43,077 nt of DNA, taken from positions 1-43,077 of the forward strand of contig CALYAP010000026.1 in the NCBI GenBank assembly GCA_944393575.1. Direction: 5' to 3'. The number at the start of each line of letters is the position of its first letter. Within the stretch, counting starts at the first letter, position 1. Source of the DNA: an uncultured Clostridia bacterium. Its GTDB lineage: Bacteria > Bacillota > Dehalobacteriia > UBA4068. The position numbers and the translations under genes are program-made. Under the pieces are notes generated by a model. That model searched no databases, had not been told where the DNA came from, and worked only from the letters and a program-made list of their open reading frames with translations. Positions 24,376 to 32,084 of this stretch are shown in pieces.

Positions 24376-26249
24376 TGCTACATAATAGAGAAGAACTCCA
24401 AAAAGCCCGCCAAGTTTATGCAGAGGCTTTAAATGCTGAGGAGAAAAAGATTCTTGTTTGTGCTGGTACAGGCTGTGTTTCCAGCGGTTCTTTAGAAATT
24501 TTTGATAAACTAACCCAATTAATGCAGGAAAAAGGTATCTCCTGCTCTGTTGAATTGGAACAAGAACCTCATCATGATGTCGTCGGTATGAAAAAAAGCG
24601 GCTGTCATGGATTTTGCGAAATGGGTCCATTAATCCGTATTGAACCTCAGGGCTGGCTCTACGTCAAAGTGAAGCCAGAAGACTGCGAAGAAATAGTTGA
24701 GAAAACTATTAGCAATGGTGAACATATTGAGCGGTTGGCCTATCAAAAAGGAAAGACCATATGCCAAAAACAAGATGATATCCCCTTTTATAAAAAACAA
24801 ACCCGTTTGGTTTTGAACCATTGCGGACATATCGATGCCAACTCAATAAAGGAATATCTGGCAGTAGGTGGCTATTCTGCCTTTGAAAAGGCTCTTTTTG
24901 ATATGACTGCTGATGAAATCATAACTGAGATCAGTGAGTCTAATCTTCGCGGCCGTGGCGGCGGTGGTTTTCCTGCCGGCCGTAAATGGGCTCAAGTGAA
25001 ACGTCAAACCGAACCGCAAAAATATGTCGTTTGCAATGGTGACGAGGGCGATCCGGGCGCCTTTATGGATCGTAGCATCATGGAAGGCGATCCGCATAGC
25101 TTGCTGGAAGGGATGATGATAGCAGCATTATCATGCGGAGCAAATGAGGGCTATATCTATGTCCGCGCTGAGTATCCTATGGCGGTCAACCGCCTTAGAA
25201 CAGCTATTGCTCAAGCCAAGGAAGCAGGATTATTAGGCAATAATATCCTTGGTACAGAGTTTAGCTTTGATATTCACATCAGCCGTGGCGCCGGTGCTTT
25301 TGTCTGCGGTGAAGGCTCGGCCCTAACAGCCTCTATTGAAGGCAAACGCGGTATGCCAAGAGTCAAACCACCCCGCACTGTTGAGCATGGTCTCTTTGAT
25401 AAACCAACCGTACTCAACAATGTTGAAACTTATGCCAATGTACCGTTGATCATCAATAAAGGTGCTGCCTGGTATAAAACTATTGGTCCGGAAAACAGTC
25501 CTGGTACTAAAGCCTTTGCCCTCACTGGTAATATTGTCAATACTGGACTTATTGAAGTGCCAATGGGTACGACACTAAGGGAAATCATTTTTGAAATTGG
25601 CGGCGGTATGCGTGACGGCGGAGAGTTCAAAGCGGTCCAAATCGGAGGACCGTCAGGCGGCTGTCTTACTAAAGATGATCTTGATCTGCCCTTGGACTTC
25701 GATTCCTTAACCAAGGCTGGGGCCATGATCGGTTCTGGCGGACTGGTTGTAATGGATGACAAAACCTGCATGGTTGAAGTTGCCCGTTTCTTCATGAATT
25801 TTACCCAGAATGAATCTTGCGGAAAATGTGTCCCCTGCCGCGAAGGCACTAAGAGGATGCTGGCAATCTTAGAAAGAATCGTCAATGGCGAAGGTGAAGA
25901 TGGCGATATCGAGATGCTGTTAGAATTAGCCGATACTATTTCTGCTACCGCTCTCTGCGGCCTTGGCAAAACAGCAGCCTTCCCGGTAGTAAGCACTATC
26001 AAAAGCTTCCGGGACGAATACGAAGCACACATCTATCAAAAACGGTGCCCTGCCGGCGCCTGTCAAAAACTCAAACAAATCTATATTGTTCCCGAACTAT
26101 GCAAGGGATGCTCTAAATGTTCCCGCATTTGTCCTGTTACCGCTATCAGTGGTAAGGTCAAAGAACCATTCGTTATCGACCAAAGCAAATGTATTAAATG
26201 CGGCGCCTGCATCGAATCTTGCCCGTTCCATGCCATCAAGGAGGCCTAA
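24375..26249 (+). CDS. hydB: Electron-bifurcating hydrogenase subunit HydB (NuoF-like)
   Basis: A 624-residue flavoprotein. A thioredoxin-like [2Fe-2S] domain opens it (CAGTGCVSSGS, KSGCHGFCEMGP). The NuoF core follows with NADH/FMN motifs RGRGGGGFPAGRKW, GDEGDPGAFMDRS and GAFVCGEGSALTASIEG. A [4Fe-4S] site ESCGKCVPCREGTKRM and two C-terminal ferredoxin motifs (CKGCSKCSRICP, CIKCGACIESCP) complete it. This domain order is that of HydB of the trimeric bifurcating hydrogenases. It takes electrons from NADH at FMN. The 1-bp overlap with hydC and 5-bp gap to hydA indicate a fixed stoichiometric operon. Confidence 0.96.
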   Translation: MLHNREELQKARQVYAEALNAEEKKILVCAGTGCVSSGSLEIFDKLTQLMQEKGISCSVELEQEPHHDVVGMKKSGCHGFCEMGPLIRIEPQGWLYVKVKPEDCEEIVEKTISNGEHIERLAYQKGKTICQKQDDIPFYKKQTRLVLNHCGHIDANSIKEYLAVGGYSAFEKALFDMTADEIITEISESNLRGRGGGGFPAGRKWAQVKRQTEPQKYVVCNGDEGDPGAFMDRSIMEGDPHSLLEGMMIAALSCGANEGYIYVRAEYPMAVNRLRTAIAQAKEAGLLGNNILGTEFSFDIHISRGAGAFVCGEGSALTASIEGKRGMPRVKPPRTVEHGLFDKPTVLNNVETYANVPLIINKGAAWYKTIGPENSPGTKAFALTGNIVNTGLIEVPMGTTLREIIFEIGGGMRDGGEFKAVQIGGPSGGCLTKDDLDLPLDFDSLTKAGAMIGSGGLVVMDDKTCMVEVARFFMNFTQNESCGKCVPCREGTKRMLAILERIVNGEGEDGDIEMLLELADTISATALCGLGKTAAFPVVSTIKSFRDEYEAHIYQKRCPAGACQKLKQIYIVPELCKGCSKCSRICPVTAISGKVKEPFVIDQSKCIKCGACIESCPFHAIKEA

Positions 26250-26254
26250 CAACT

Positions 26255-27955
26255 ATGGAAAAGAAAAAAGAATTTATGACTATTGATGGGATGCCAGTCG
26301 AGATCAATGGTGAAAAAAATCTGCTTGAATTGATACGCAAAGCAGGCATCAAAATGCCTACCTTCTGCTACCATTCTGAGCTTTCTATTTATGGCGCCTG
26401 CAGGATGTGTATGGTCGAAAATAAATGGGGTGGATTGGACGCAGCCTGCTCTACTATTCCTAAAGCAGGCATGGAAATCAGAACCAATACCGAAAGGCTG
26501 CGTAAATATCGCAAAAATATTCTCGAATTACTTTTGGCTAACCATTGCCGTGATTGTACTACCTGCAATAATAATGGAAAATGCAAACTGCAAGACCTGG
26601 CTATGCGTTTCAATATCCAGGGAGTACGTTTTCCCAATACCGCAGCCAAACCGCTGCTGGACGAATCCTCTCCCTGCATCACTAAGGACGCACATAAATG
26701 CATTCTCTGCGGTGACTGCGTGAGAATGTGCAATGAGATCCAAAATGTGGGTGCCATCGATTTTGCCCATCGTGGATCTAAGATGACCATTAGCACGGCA
26801 TTTGGCCGGCCAATAGCAGATTCTCCTTGCGTTGGCTGCGGACAATGCGCTGCGGTATGCCCGACAGGAGCTATCATCGTAAAAAATGATACTCAAAGGG
26901 TATGGTTAGCGCTCGACGATAAAAGTACTAAAGTTACCGCCCAGATTGCCCCTGCTGTCCGTGTAGCACTGGGCAAAGAAATGGGTCTTGCTGCAGGAGA
27001 AAACGCCATGGGGCAGATCGTAGCGGCTTTAAGAAAAATGGGCTTTGACGAAGTGTATGACACCTCAACTGGTGCAGACCTGACTGTTCTAGAGGAAGCT
27101 AATGAACTGATCAAGCGTCTGGAAGACAATAATAATGATATGCCACTTTTCACCTCCTGCTGCCCTGCTTGGGTGCAATTCTGTGAAAAGAAATATCCAG
27201 AGCTGCTGCCGAATGTCTCTACTTGTCGGTCACCAATGCATATGTTTGCATCCCTACTGCATGAAGAAAACCGTAATTCATCACGCAAACATTTTCATGT
27301 TGGCATCATGCCCTGCACTGCTAAAAAATTCGAGGCTACCCGCGAAGAACTCAAATTAGATGGCCAGAGCCCTGTTGATGCAGTTATCACTACTCAAGAA
27401 TTAATCCAGATGATTAAAGAGTCTGGTATTGTCTTCGACGAAATTGAGCCCGAGGCAGTGGATATGCCGTTTGGAACTGCTACTGGTGCTGGCGTTATCT
27501 TCGGTGTAACTGGTGGCGTCACCGAAGCAGTATTGCGCCGAGTTTCCGCTGATAAATCCAGGGCATCTCTGGCGACTATTGCCTATCAGGGTATTCGCGG
27601 TATGGAGGGTGTGAAAGAGGCTACTATAGAATACGGAGATCGAGAGATTAGAGTAGCTGTTGTCAGCGGGCTTAAAAATGCTTCTGATTTGATCGAAAGA
27701 ATTAAAGCTGGCGAACACTATGACTTGGTTGAAGTGATGGCATGTCCGGGCGGATGTGTCAGCGGTGCAGGCCAACCGTTTGCTTCAGCAAGAGCTAAGA
27801 GCAAACGCGGCGAAGGTCTATATGCTGCCGACAAACTGTGTAATATCAAACGTTCTGAAGAAAACCCACTGATGATGCCGCTCTATAATGGGCTTTTGAA
27901 AAACAAAGTGCATAAACTTTTGCATGTCAACTACATCAAAGGGGAGGAAAAATAA
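26255..27955 (+). CDS. hydA: [FeFe] hydrogenase catalytic subunit HydA
   Basis: A 566-residue catalytic subunit. ATG 26255 is chosen because AAGGAGG lies 10 nt before it; an in-frame ATG inside hydB would add 19 residues without a ribosome site. Domains in order: plant-type [2Fe-2S] (FCYHSELSIYGACRMCMV), His-Cys3 [4Fe-4S] (NHCRDCTTCNNNGKC), two ferredoxin clusters (CILCGDCVRMC, CVGCGQCAAVCP), then the H-cluster domain with TSCCPAW (Cys302/303), MPCTAKKFE and MACPGGCVSGAGQP. The small-subunit-like tail ends HKLLHVNY. All catalytic motifs are intact apart from A for G in the usual GGGQP. It needs HydEFG maturases, which are not in this window. Confidence 0.97.
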   Translation: MEKKKEFMTIDGMPVEINGEKNLLELIRKAGIKMPTFCYHSELSIYGACRMCMVENKWGGLDAACSTIPKAGMEIRTNTERLRKYRKNILELLLANHCRDCTTCNNNGKCKLQDLAMRFNIQGVRFPNTAAKPLLDESSPCITKDAHKCILCGDCVRMCNEIQNVGAIDFAHRGSKMTISTAFGRPIADSPCVGCGQCAAVCPTGAIIVKNDTQRVWLALDDKSTKVTAQIAPAVRVALGKEMGLAAGENAMGQIVAALRKMGFDEVYDTSTGADLTVLEEANELIKRLEDNNNDMPLFTSCCPAWVQFCEKKYPELLPNVSTCRSPMHMFASLLHEENRNSSRKHFHVGIMPCTAKKFEATREELKLDGQSPVDAVITTQELIQMIKESGIVFDEIEPEAVDMPFGTATGAGVIFGVTGGVTEAVLRRVSADKSRASLATIAYQGIRGMEGVKEATIEYGDREIRVAVVSGLKNASDLIERIKAGEHYDLVEVMACPGGCVSGAGQPFASARAKSKRGEGLYAADKLCNIKRSEENPLMMPLYNGLLKNKVHKLLHVNYIKGEEK

Positions 27956-27956
27956 G

Positions 27957-28205
27957 ATGATAGAACTTAGCGTTTGTATCGGTAGCTCCTGTCATATCAA
28001 AGGTTCCTATAATGTGATCCAAACCTTCCAGCAGATGATTGAAGAAAATAACTTGCATGGACAGGTGGATTTCAAAGGAACATTCTGCATGAAGCAATGT
28101 GATAAACCAGGTGTAGCTGTAGCGATAGATAATGAGAAATTTAATATCGATCCAGCACAAGCAAGAACATTTTTTAAAGAAAATGTCTTGCCCAAAGTAA
28201 AATAA
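27957..28205 (+). CDS. Small thioredoxin-like [2Fe-2S] ferredoxin protein
   Basis: An 82-residue protein consisting of a single NuoE-type [2Fe-2S] thioredoxin fold, with CIGSSCHIKGS and CMKQCDKPG as cluster ligands. GGGGAGG precedes ATG 27957, which begins one base after the hydA stop. It is the last gene before the terminator, so it belongs to the hydrogenase operon, perhaps as an accessory electron carrier. HydC and HydB already contain such domains, so this is a third copy. Confidence 0.88.
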   Translation: MIELSVCIGSSCHIKGSYNVIQTFQQMIEENNLHGQVDFKGTFCMKQCDKPGVAVAIDNEKFNIDPAQARTFFKENVLPKVK

Positions 28206-28211
28206 ATACAC

Positions 28212-28252
28212 AAAAGCAGCGGCCATTGCTACCAGCAAGAACCGCTGCTTTT
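28212..28252. terminator. Hydrogenase operon terminator
   Basis: A perfect 11-bp stem AAAAGCAGCGG/CCGCTGCTTTT, T-rich on the plus-strand side, 7 bp past the last operon gene. It may also serve the converging csoR-like gene. Confidence 0.88.
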
Positions 28253-28281
28253 ATATTAATTTTTTACGATCGGCTCAGTAT

Positions 28282-28608
28282 TTATAAAAACTGTTCTATC
28301 GCTTTATTAAATTCCTCTATTGCCTGGAAGTCTCCTTCTTCAATAGCATGGACTAAACAATGTTCCATATGCTCTTTCAAAATAACCTTACCTGTATTAT
28401 TGATTGCCGCTTTAACTGCCATCAACTGAATCAGTATCTCGCTACAATCACGGTCTTCCTCCACCATCCTTTTGATCGACTCCAAATGGCCAATAGCACG
28501 GGCTAAGCGATTAGAAACCGCCTTAAGATGCTCTGGTGAATGATGATGGTGGTGTATATTTTGTTGTTGTTCCTGTGTAACGTCAAGATTATTCTTTTTT
28601 TCGTCCAT
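28282..28608 (-). CDS. CsoR-family metal-sensing repressor with His-rich N-terminus
   Basis: A 108-residue all-helical repressor of the CsoR/RcnR (DUF156) family. Cys55, His80 and Cys84 reproduce the spacing (25 and 4) of the C-H-C copper site of CsoR. Persulfide sensors of this family lack the histidine, so a metal, probably Cu(I), is the expected signal. Residues 19-23 are five consecutive histidines followed by SPEH, which may bind nickel, zinc or copper. ATG 28608 is used; an ATG eight codons upstream precedes the AAAGGTGG that would serve 28608. No copper exporter lies nearby. It converges on the hydrogenase operon. Confidence 0.9.
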   Translation of the reverse strand: MDEKKNNLDVTQEQQQNIHHHHHSPEHLKAVSNRLARAIGHLESIKRMVEEDRDCSEILIQLMAVKAAINNTGKVILKEHMEHCLVHAIEEGDFQAIEEFNKAIEQFL

Positions 28609-28614
28609 TTTTTT

Positions 28615-28643
28615 ATTATACCACCTTTTCATAGCCTAGACAA
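28615..28643 (-). promoter_or_regulatory. Promoter of the CsoR-family gene, nearly leaderless
   Basis: On the minus strand TTGTCT (28643-28638) and TATAAT (28620-28615) have a 17-bp spacer. The -10 box ends only 6 bp before ATG 28608, so a transcript from here would start at or beside the start codon. Confidence 0.45.
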
Positions 28644-28666
28644 GCAATAGCTACTGACTGATCTTC

Positions 28667-28695
28667 TTGCCTTGATATAGTCTGGTTGATATAAT
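28667..28695 (+). promoter_or_regulatory. Promoter of the small lipoprotein gene
   Basis: TTGCCT (28667-28672), 17-bp spacer, TATAAT (28690-28695), 52 bp before the start codon. Confidence 0.7.
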
Positions 28696-28747
28696 TAAAT
28701 AAAATAAATCCTGAAAATATCACAATATCTCAAGAGGAGGAATCATA

Positions 28748-29179
28748 ATGAAAAAATCCATCTTTATCCTTATAGCCATGATATTGGCATTAACTCTCAC
28801 CTCCTGCAGCAATGAATCTACAGAACAAACCGTGAGCGATGCTTTTTCAGTGACAGTTGTTTGTGAAAGCGAAGAGATTTATCAAATTTTCTACTCTTGT
28901 TATATCAATGATGAGTATTATGGAATGGGTGGCATGGCAGATTTAGATGGCGGAGAAATTACTCCTGATACTGATTTAACCCTTTCCTTTACCAGCTCTT
29001 TTCTGGGCGAGGATGCTGACATTACAAAATTTTCCATCGATTTCTCTCCCTATGGAAAAGATGATACGTCAGAGATTGCAACTACCAACAGAGTCTATAT
29101 CGCTGCTGAATACGGAGAAAACTATACAATCATTTTCTCAGGCGATAAAGATAATGGATTTACCGCAGAATTACAATAA
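28748..29179 (+). CDS. Small lipoprotein of unknown function
   Basis: A 143-residue protein with a signal peptide and lipobox LTSC, lipidated at Cys20. The mature domain is acidic and beta-rich (FSVTVVCESEEIYQIFYSCY, YGMGGMADLDGGEITPDTDL), with repeated Asp/Glu and no recognised family. GAGGAGG precedes the ATG and it has its own promoter. It sits outside the membrane. Nothing in the context fixes its role; the DJ-1 gene follows after 76 bp and may be co-transcribed. Confidence 0.8.
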   Translation: MKKSIFILIAMILALTLTSCSNESTEQTVSDAFSVTVVCESEEIYQIFYSCYINDEYYGMGGMADLDGGEITPDTDLTLSFTSSFLGEDADITKFSIDFSPYGKDDTSEIATTNRVYIAAEYGENYTIIFSGDKDNGFTAELQ

Positions 29180-29255
29180 TAAATGCTAAATTTATCAATA
29201 AATGGTTAGGTGAAATAAAAACAAAGTCTTAACAAAAGAAACAAGGAAGTCACTG

Positions 29256-29837
29256 ATGAAAAATATTTTGCTCTTGCTGCCAAATGGCTTTGAATTATTG
29301 GAGGCGGCTGCCTTTACCGATATTTTTGGCTGGAATATGGTCGCCGGGAATCGCTCAGCAAAACTATATACGGCCGGTCAAAATAAGGATGTGCCAACGA
29401 GCTTTGGCCATACCATACATACCCATTATACGTTTGCTGAAGTGCACAGCGCTTATTTTGAGGCGCTAGCTTTACCAGGCGGATTTGCCCGCTATGATTA
29501 TTTCTCCACAGCCAATGATGACGAGTTCCTGCGTATTATTAAGGAATTTGCTGCGGAAAATAAGCCAATAGCTGCAGTATGTACCGCATCTATTCTTTTA
29601 GGCAAAACAGGGATACTTAATAATCGGCATGCAACTACCTATCAGGGTGAAAATGGCCGTTGGCTAGACCAATTAGCCACTTTAGGCGCACAAGTAACTA
29701 CCGAACAAATCTGCATCGATGGGCCAATAATAACCGGCAGCGGCCCTTCTTCAGCTATACCGGTAGCACTTAAATTACTGGAAATGACCATTGGCCATAA
29801 GACAGCAGAATCCATCTCTGATATGATGGGCTTTTAA
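29256..29837 (+). CDS. DJ-1/PfpI family protein
   Basis: A 193-residue cytoplasmic protein of the DJ-1/ThiJ/PfpI superfamily. The nucleophile elbow is AVCTASILLGKTG with Cys109. The nearby acidic residue of this family is in NGFELLEAA near the N-terminus, and the ALPGGF strand-turn is present. Members act as protein or glyoxal deglycases, chaperones or unknown hydrolases; sequence alone does not decide. AAGGAAG precedes the ATG. Confidence 0.9.
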   Translation: MKNILLLLPNGFELLEAAAFTDIFGWNMVAGNRSAKLYTAGQNKDVPTSFGHTIHTHYTFAEVHSAYFEALALPGGFARYDYFSTANDDEFLRIIKEFAAENKPIAAVCTASILLGKTGILNNRHATTYQGENGRWLDQLATLGAQVTTEQICIDGPIITGSGPSSAIPVALKLLEMTIGHKTAESISDMMGF

Positions 29838-29857
29838 AAACGTCAATACTAAGAATT

Positions 29858-29895
29858 AAGGCTTCCAATGATAAAATATCAGTGGAAGCCTTTTT
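29858..29895. terminator. Bidirectional terminator between the DJ-1 gene and selD
   Basis: Stem AAGGCTTCCA/TGGAAGCCTT (10 bp) with a 15-nt loop and a T-run on the plus side. It serves both converging genes. Confidence 0.85.
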
Positions 29896-29939
29896 AATTA
29901 TCAATAATACCAATATTAATTACTATATTAACTATATTA

Positions 29940-30974
29940 CTATTTAACTTCTATCCCCTGCCCTGCAACAATCTCCCCAATAATCCTGGCTGCAGGTATT
30001 TCTTTTTGCAAATCAGCCAATAAGGCATCGGCTTCTTTACCAGGAAGAGCGAATAATAATCCTCCCGAGGTCTGCGGATCGCAAAGGATATCAATAATAG
30101 GCAACGGAACAGCATCATTGAAGCGAGCCCGCTCCCCGACATAATTACGATTAGTATAAGCGCCGGCTGGTACCAAGCCCATCTCCGCCATCTCATAAGC
30201 ACCATCAATTAAAGGCAACGAGGAACTATCAATTATCATGCCCTTATCGTTATCGCCAACCATCTCTAAAGCATGTCCCAGCAGACCAAAACCAGTCACA
30301 TCTGTGCAGGCATGCAGCGGATAAGGCGCCGCGATCTCTGCAGCTCGGCGGTTCAAAGTGGCCATCACTTCTATTGTAGGCTTGAGGCTATCTGCGTCAA
30401 TCAGTTCACCCTTAGCGGCAGTTACCATGATACCGCTACCCAATGGCTTAGTGAGAATGATCTTATCGCCGATTTGTGCACCATTATTAGTAAGAATTTT
30501 ATCCGGAGCTATAAAACCTGAAACACATAATCCATATTTGGGTTCAGGATCAGAGATACTATGTCCGCCGGCAATTATCGCCCCCGCCTCAGCAACCTTA
30601 GAATATCCACCCTCGAGAATGCGGCCTACTTCCTCAGGAGAGAGACAATTAGGAAAACAGAGCAAATTCATGGCAATAACCGGCCTAGCCCCCATGGCGT
30701 AGATGTCAGAAAGGGCATTAGCAGCAGCAATTTGCCCAAACAAATAAGGATCATCAACCATAGGAGGGAAAAAATCTACTGTTTGTACTAAAGCTAAATC
30801 ATCGTTAATACGATAGACACAAGCATCATCACTGCTATCGAAACCAACAATCAAGTTTTTATCAGTAAACTTAGGCAAGCTAGCAAGAATTTCCGATAGG
30901 ACTCCCGGTCCTATTTTCGCTGCTCAACCTGCTGATGTAGTCATTTGAGTTAGCCGTCTTTTTTCTTCGCTCAT
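29940..30974 (-). CDS. selD: Selenide, water dikinase SelD, itself a selenoprotein (Sec17)
   Basis: A 344-residue enzyme making selenophosphate from selenide and ATP. Conceptual translation must read through a TGA at 30926-30924: the frame begins MSEEKRRLTQMTTSAG, then U17, then AAKIGPGVLSEIL. This matches the SelD active-site loop, where the position is Cys or Sec, followed by the catalytic Lys20. A SECIS-like hairpin follows at the expected distance. Downstream motifs GFDSSDDACVYRINDD and TVDFFPPMVDDPYLFG (ATP/Mg binding) are normal. AAAGGAG lies before ATG 30974. If the TGA is read as a stop, the gene would wrongly be annotated from TTG 30878. Selenocysteine insertion implies selA, selB and tRNA-Sec elsewhere in the genome. 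Confidence 0.95.
30896..30914 (-). promoter_or_regulatory. SECIS-like hairpin in selD
   Basis: On the mRNA, ATAGGAC and GTCCTAT form a perfect 7-bp stem with loop CGGGA. The loop starts 17 nt after the UGA, within the range of bacterial SECIS elements, and exposes guanines as SelB recognition requires. Confidence 0.75.
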
Positions 30975-31026
30975 TGTCTAAACTCCTTTAATATTTAAAA
31001 AACAGCCAGCTTTCTTAAGTATTATA

Positions 31027-31055
31027 ATTATATCCTAATTAAGACAAAATATCAA
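31027..31055 (-). promoter_or_regulatory. selD promoter
   Basis: On the minus strand TTGATA (31055-31050), 17-bp spacer, TATAAT (31032-31027). Its -35 box is 5 bp from the -35 box of the divergent lysR promoter. Confidence 0.75.
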
Positions 31056-31060
31056 TTATA

Positions 31061-31089
31061 GTGACAAACAATATCTTTTTTGGTATAAT
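31061..31089 (+). promoter_or_regulatory. Promoter of the selenium-linked lysR gene
   Basis: GTGACA (31061-31066), 17-bp spacer, TATAAT (31084-31089), 29 bp before the start codon. It is back-to-back with the selD promoter. Confidence 0.75.
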
Positions 31090-31117
31090 AAAAATAATAA
31101 GATTTTGGAGGCATGAT

Positions 31118-32038
31118 ATGGATTTCCGACAATTAGAGGTATTCATTGCAGTAGTTGAACTTTCCAGCTTCTCTAAGGCTGGCGAACAACTATATTTAAG
31201 CCAACCGACAGTCAGTGCTCATATCAGTGCCTTAGAAAAAGAATTGGCGGTGCCTCTGCTTATCCGTAATACACGTGAGGTATATACTTCAGAAGCAGGA
31301 CAACAACTCTATGACTATGCCTGTCGATTAATCCGGCTTAGAGATGAAGCCATCGAAGCGGTAAGCAATAAGGCAGAACAAGAAAAGGGTATTATCAGTA
31401 TCGCAGCTTCCACCATCCCTACTAAATATATTCTACCTTCATTGATATCTGCCTTCTGCCGCAATCATCCTTCCATTAGTTTTAATATCATTCCCTGTGA
31501 TAGTAGCACCGTATATACCGCTATAGAAAAAGGTGAAGTAAAAATAGGTTTTGGCGGAACAGCGGTTAATATGGATTTATACCGTCATTATCCTATTGCA
31601 ACCGATAAATTAGTTATCATAACTCCTAACAATGAACATTTTCAAAGCATAGCACAACTAAGCAACCCTTTAAATGAACTACTAAAAGAACCATTTATTT
31701 GTAGGGCTAGCGGATCTGGCACCAGACATGAATTTGAACGTTATCTTGCTGAGCATCATTTTAATAGCAAATTGAACGTGGTAGCGGAAATGCATGATAC
31801 AGAAGGGATAAAGAACTCAGTAGTTCAAGGCCTAGGAATTGCTGCTATTTCAGAACGTGCTGCTGAAGATATGGTACGGTTTAAACTATTAAAAGAATTT
31901 ACTCTTCCTAATGGCGGTGAGCGTTTTCTTTATCTCATTCGCCAGAAAAAAGACCGTCTAAATGAACGTGAACGTCTTTTCTGTAATTTTGTTTTAGAAC
32001 ATGCCCCATTGAGCAAAACTTCTAAATATGCCATTTAA
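31118..32038 (+). CDS. Selenium-associated LysR-type regulator
   Basis: A 306-residue LysR regulator starting MDFRQLEVFIAVVELSSFSK. The helix-turn-helix (AGEQLYLSQPTVSAHISALE) is followed by a CysB-like effector domain with PCDSSTVYTAIEKGEVKIGF and ASGSGTRHEFERYL. This resembles the LysR subgroup that travels with selenium genes; here it is divergent from selD, with promoters 5 bp apart. ATG 31118 follows TTTGGAGG by 6 nt; the longer frame from 31061 would overlap its own promoter. It probably regulates itself and selD (inference). Confidence 0.9.
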   Translation: MDFRQLEVFIAVVELSSFSKAGEQLYLSQPTVSAHISALEKELAVPLLIRNTREVYTSEAGQQLYDYACRLIRLRDEAIEAVSNKAEQEKGIISIAASTIPTKYILPSLISAFCRNHPSISFNIIPCDSSTVYTAIEKGEVKIGFGGTAVNMDLYRHYPIATDKLVIITPNNEHFQSIAQLSNPLNELLKEPFICRASGSGTRHEFERYLAEHHFNSKLNVVAEMHDTEGIKNSVVQGLGIAAISERAAEDMVRFKLLKEFTLPNGGERFLYLIRQKKDRLNERERLFCNFVLEHAPLSKTSKYAI

Positions 32039-32042
32039 AGAC

Positions 32043-32069
32043 AACAGCCGGTAAACACCGGCTGTTTTT
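32043..32069. terminator. Bidirectional terminator between lysR and the SAH hydrolase gene
   Basis: Perfect 10-bp stem AACAGCCGGT/ACCGGCTGTT with a 4-nt loop and T-run, directly after the LysR stop. Confidence 0.9.
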
Positions 32070-32084
32070 AGTATGATCAACGAT

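Noticed and set aside
25430-26032. 200-codon minus-strand open frame inside hydB
   Set aside because: It is Ser/Pro-rich low-complexity translation of the strand opposite a well-conserved gene; no start signal.
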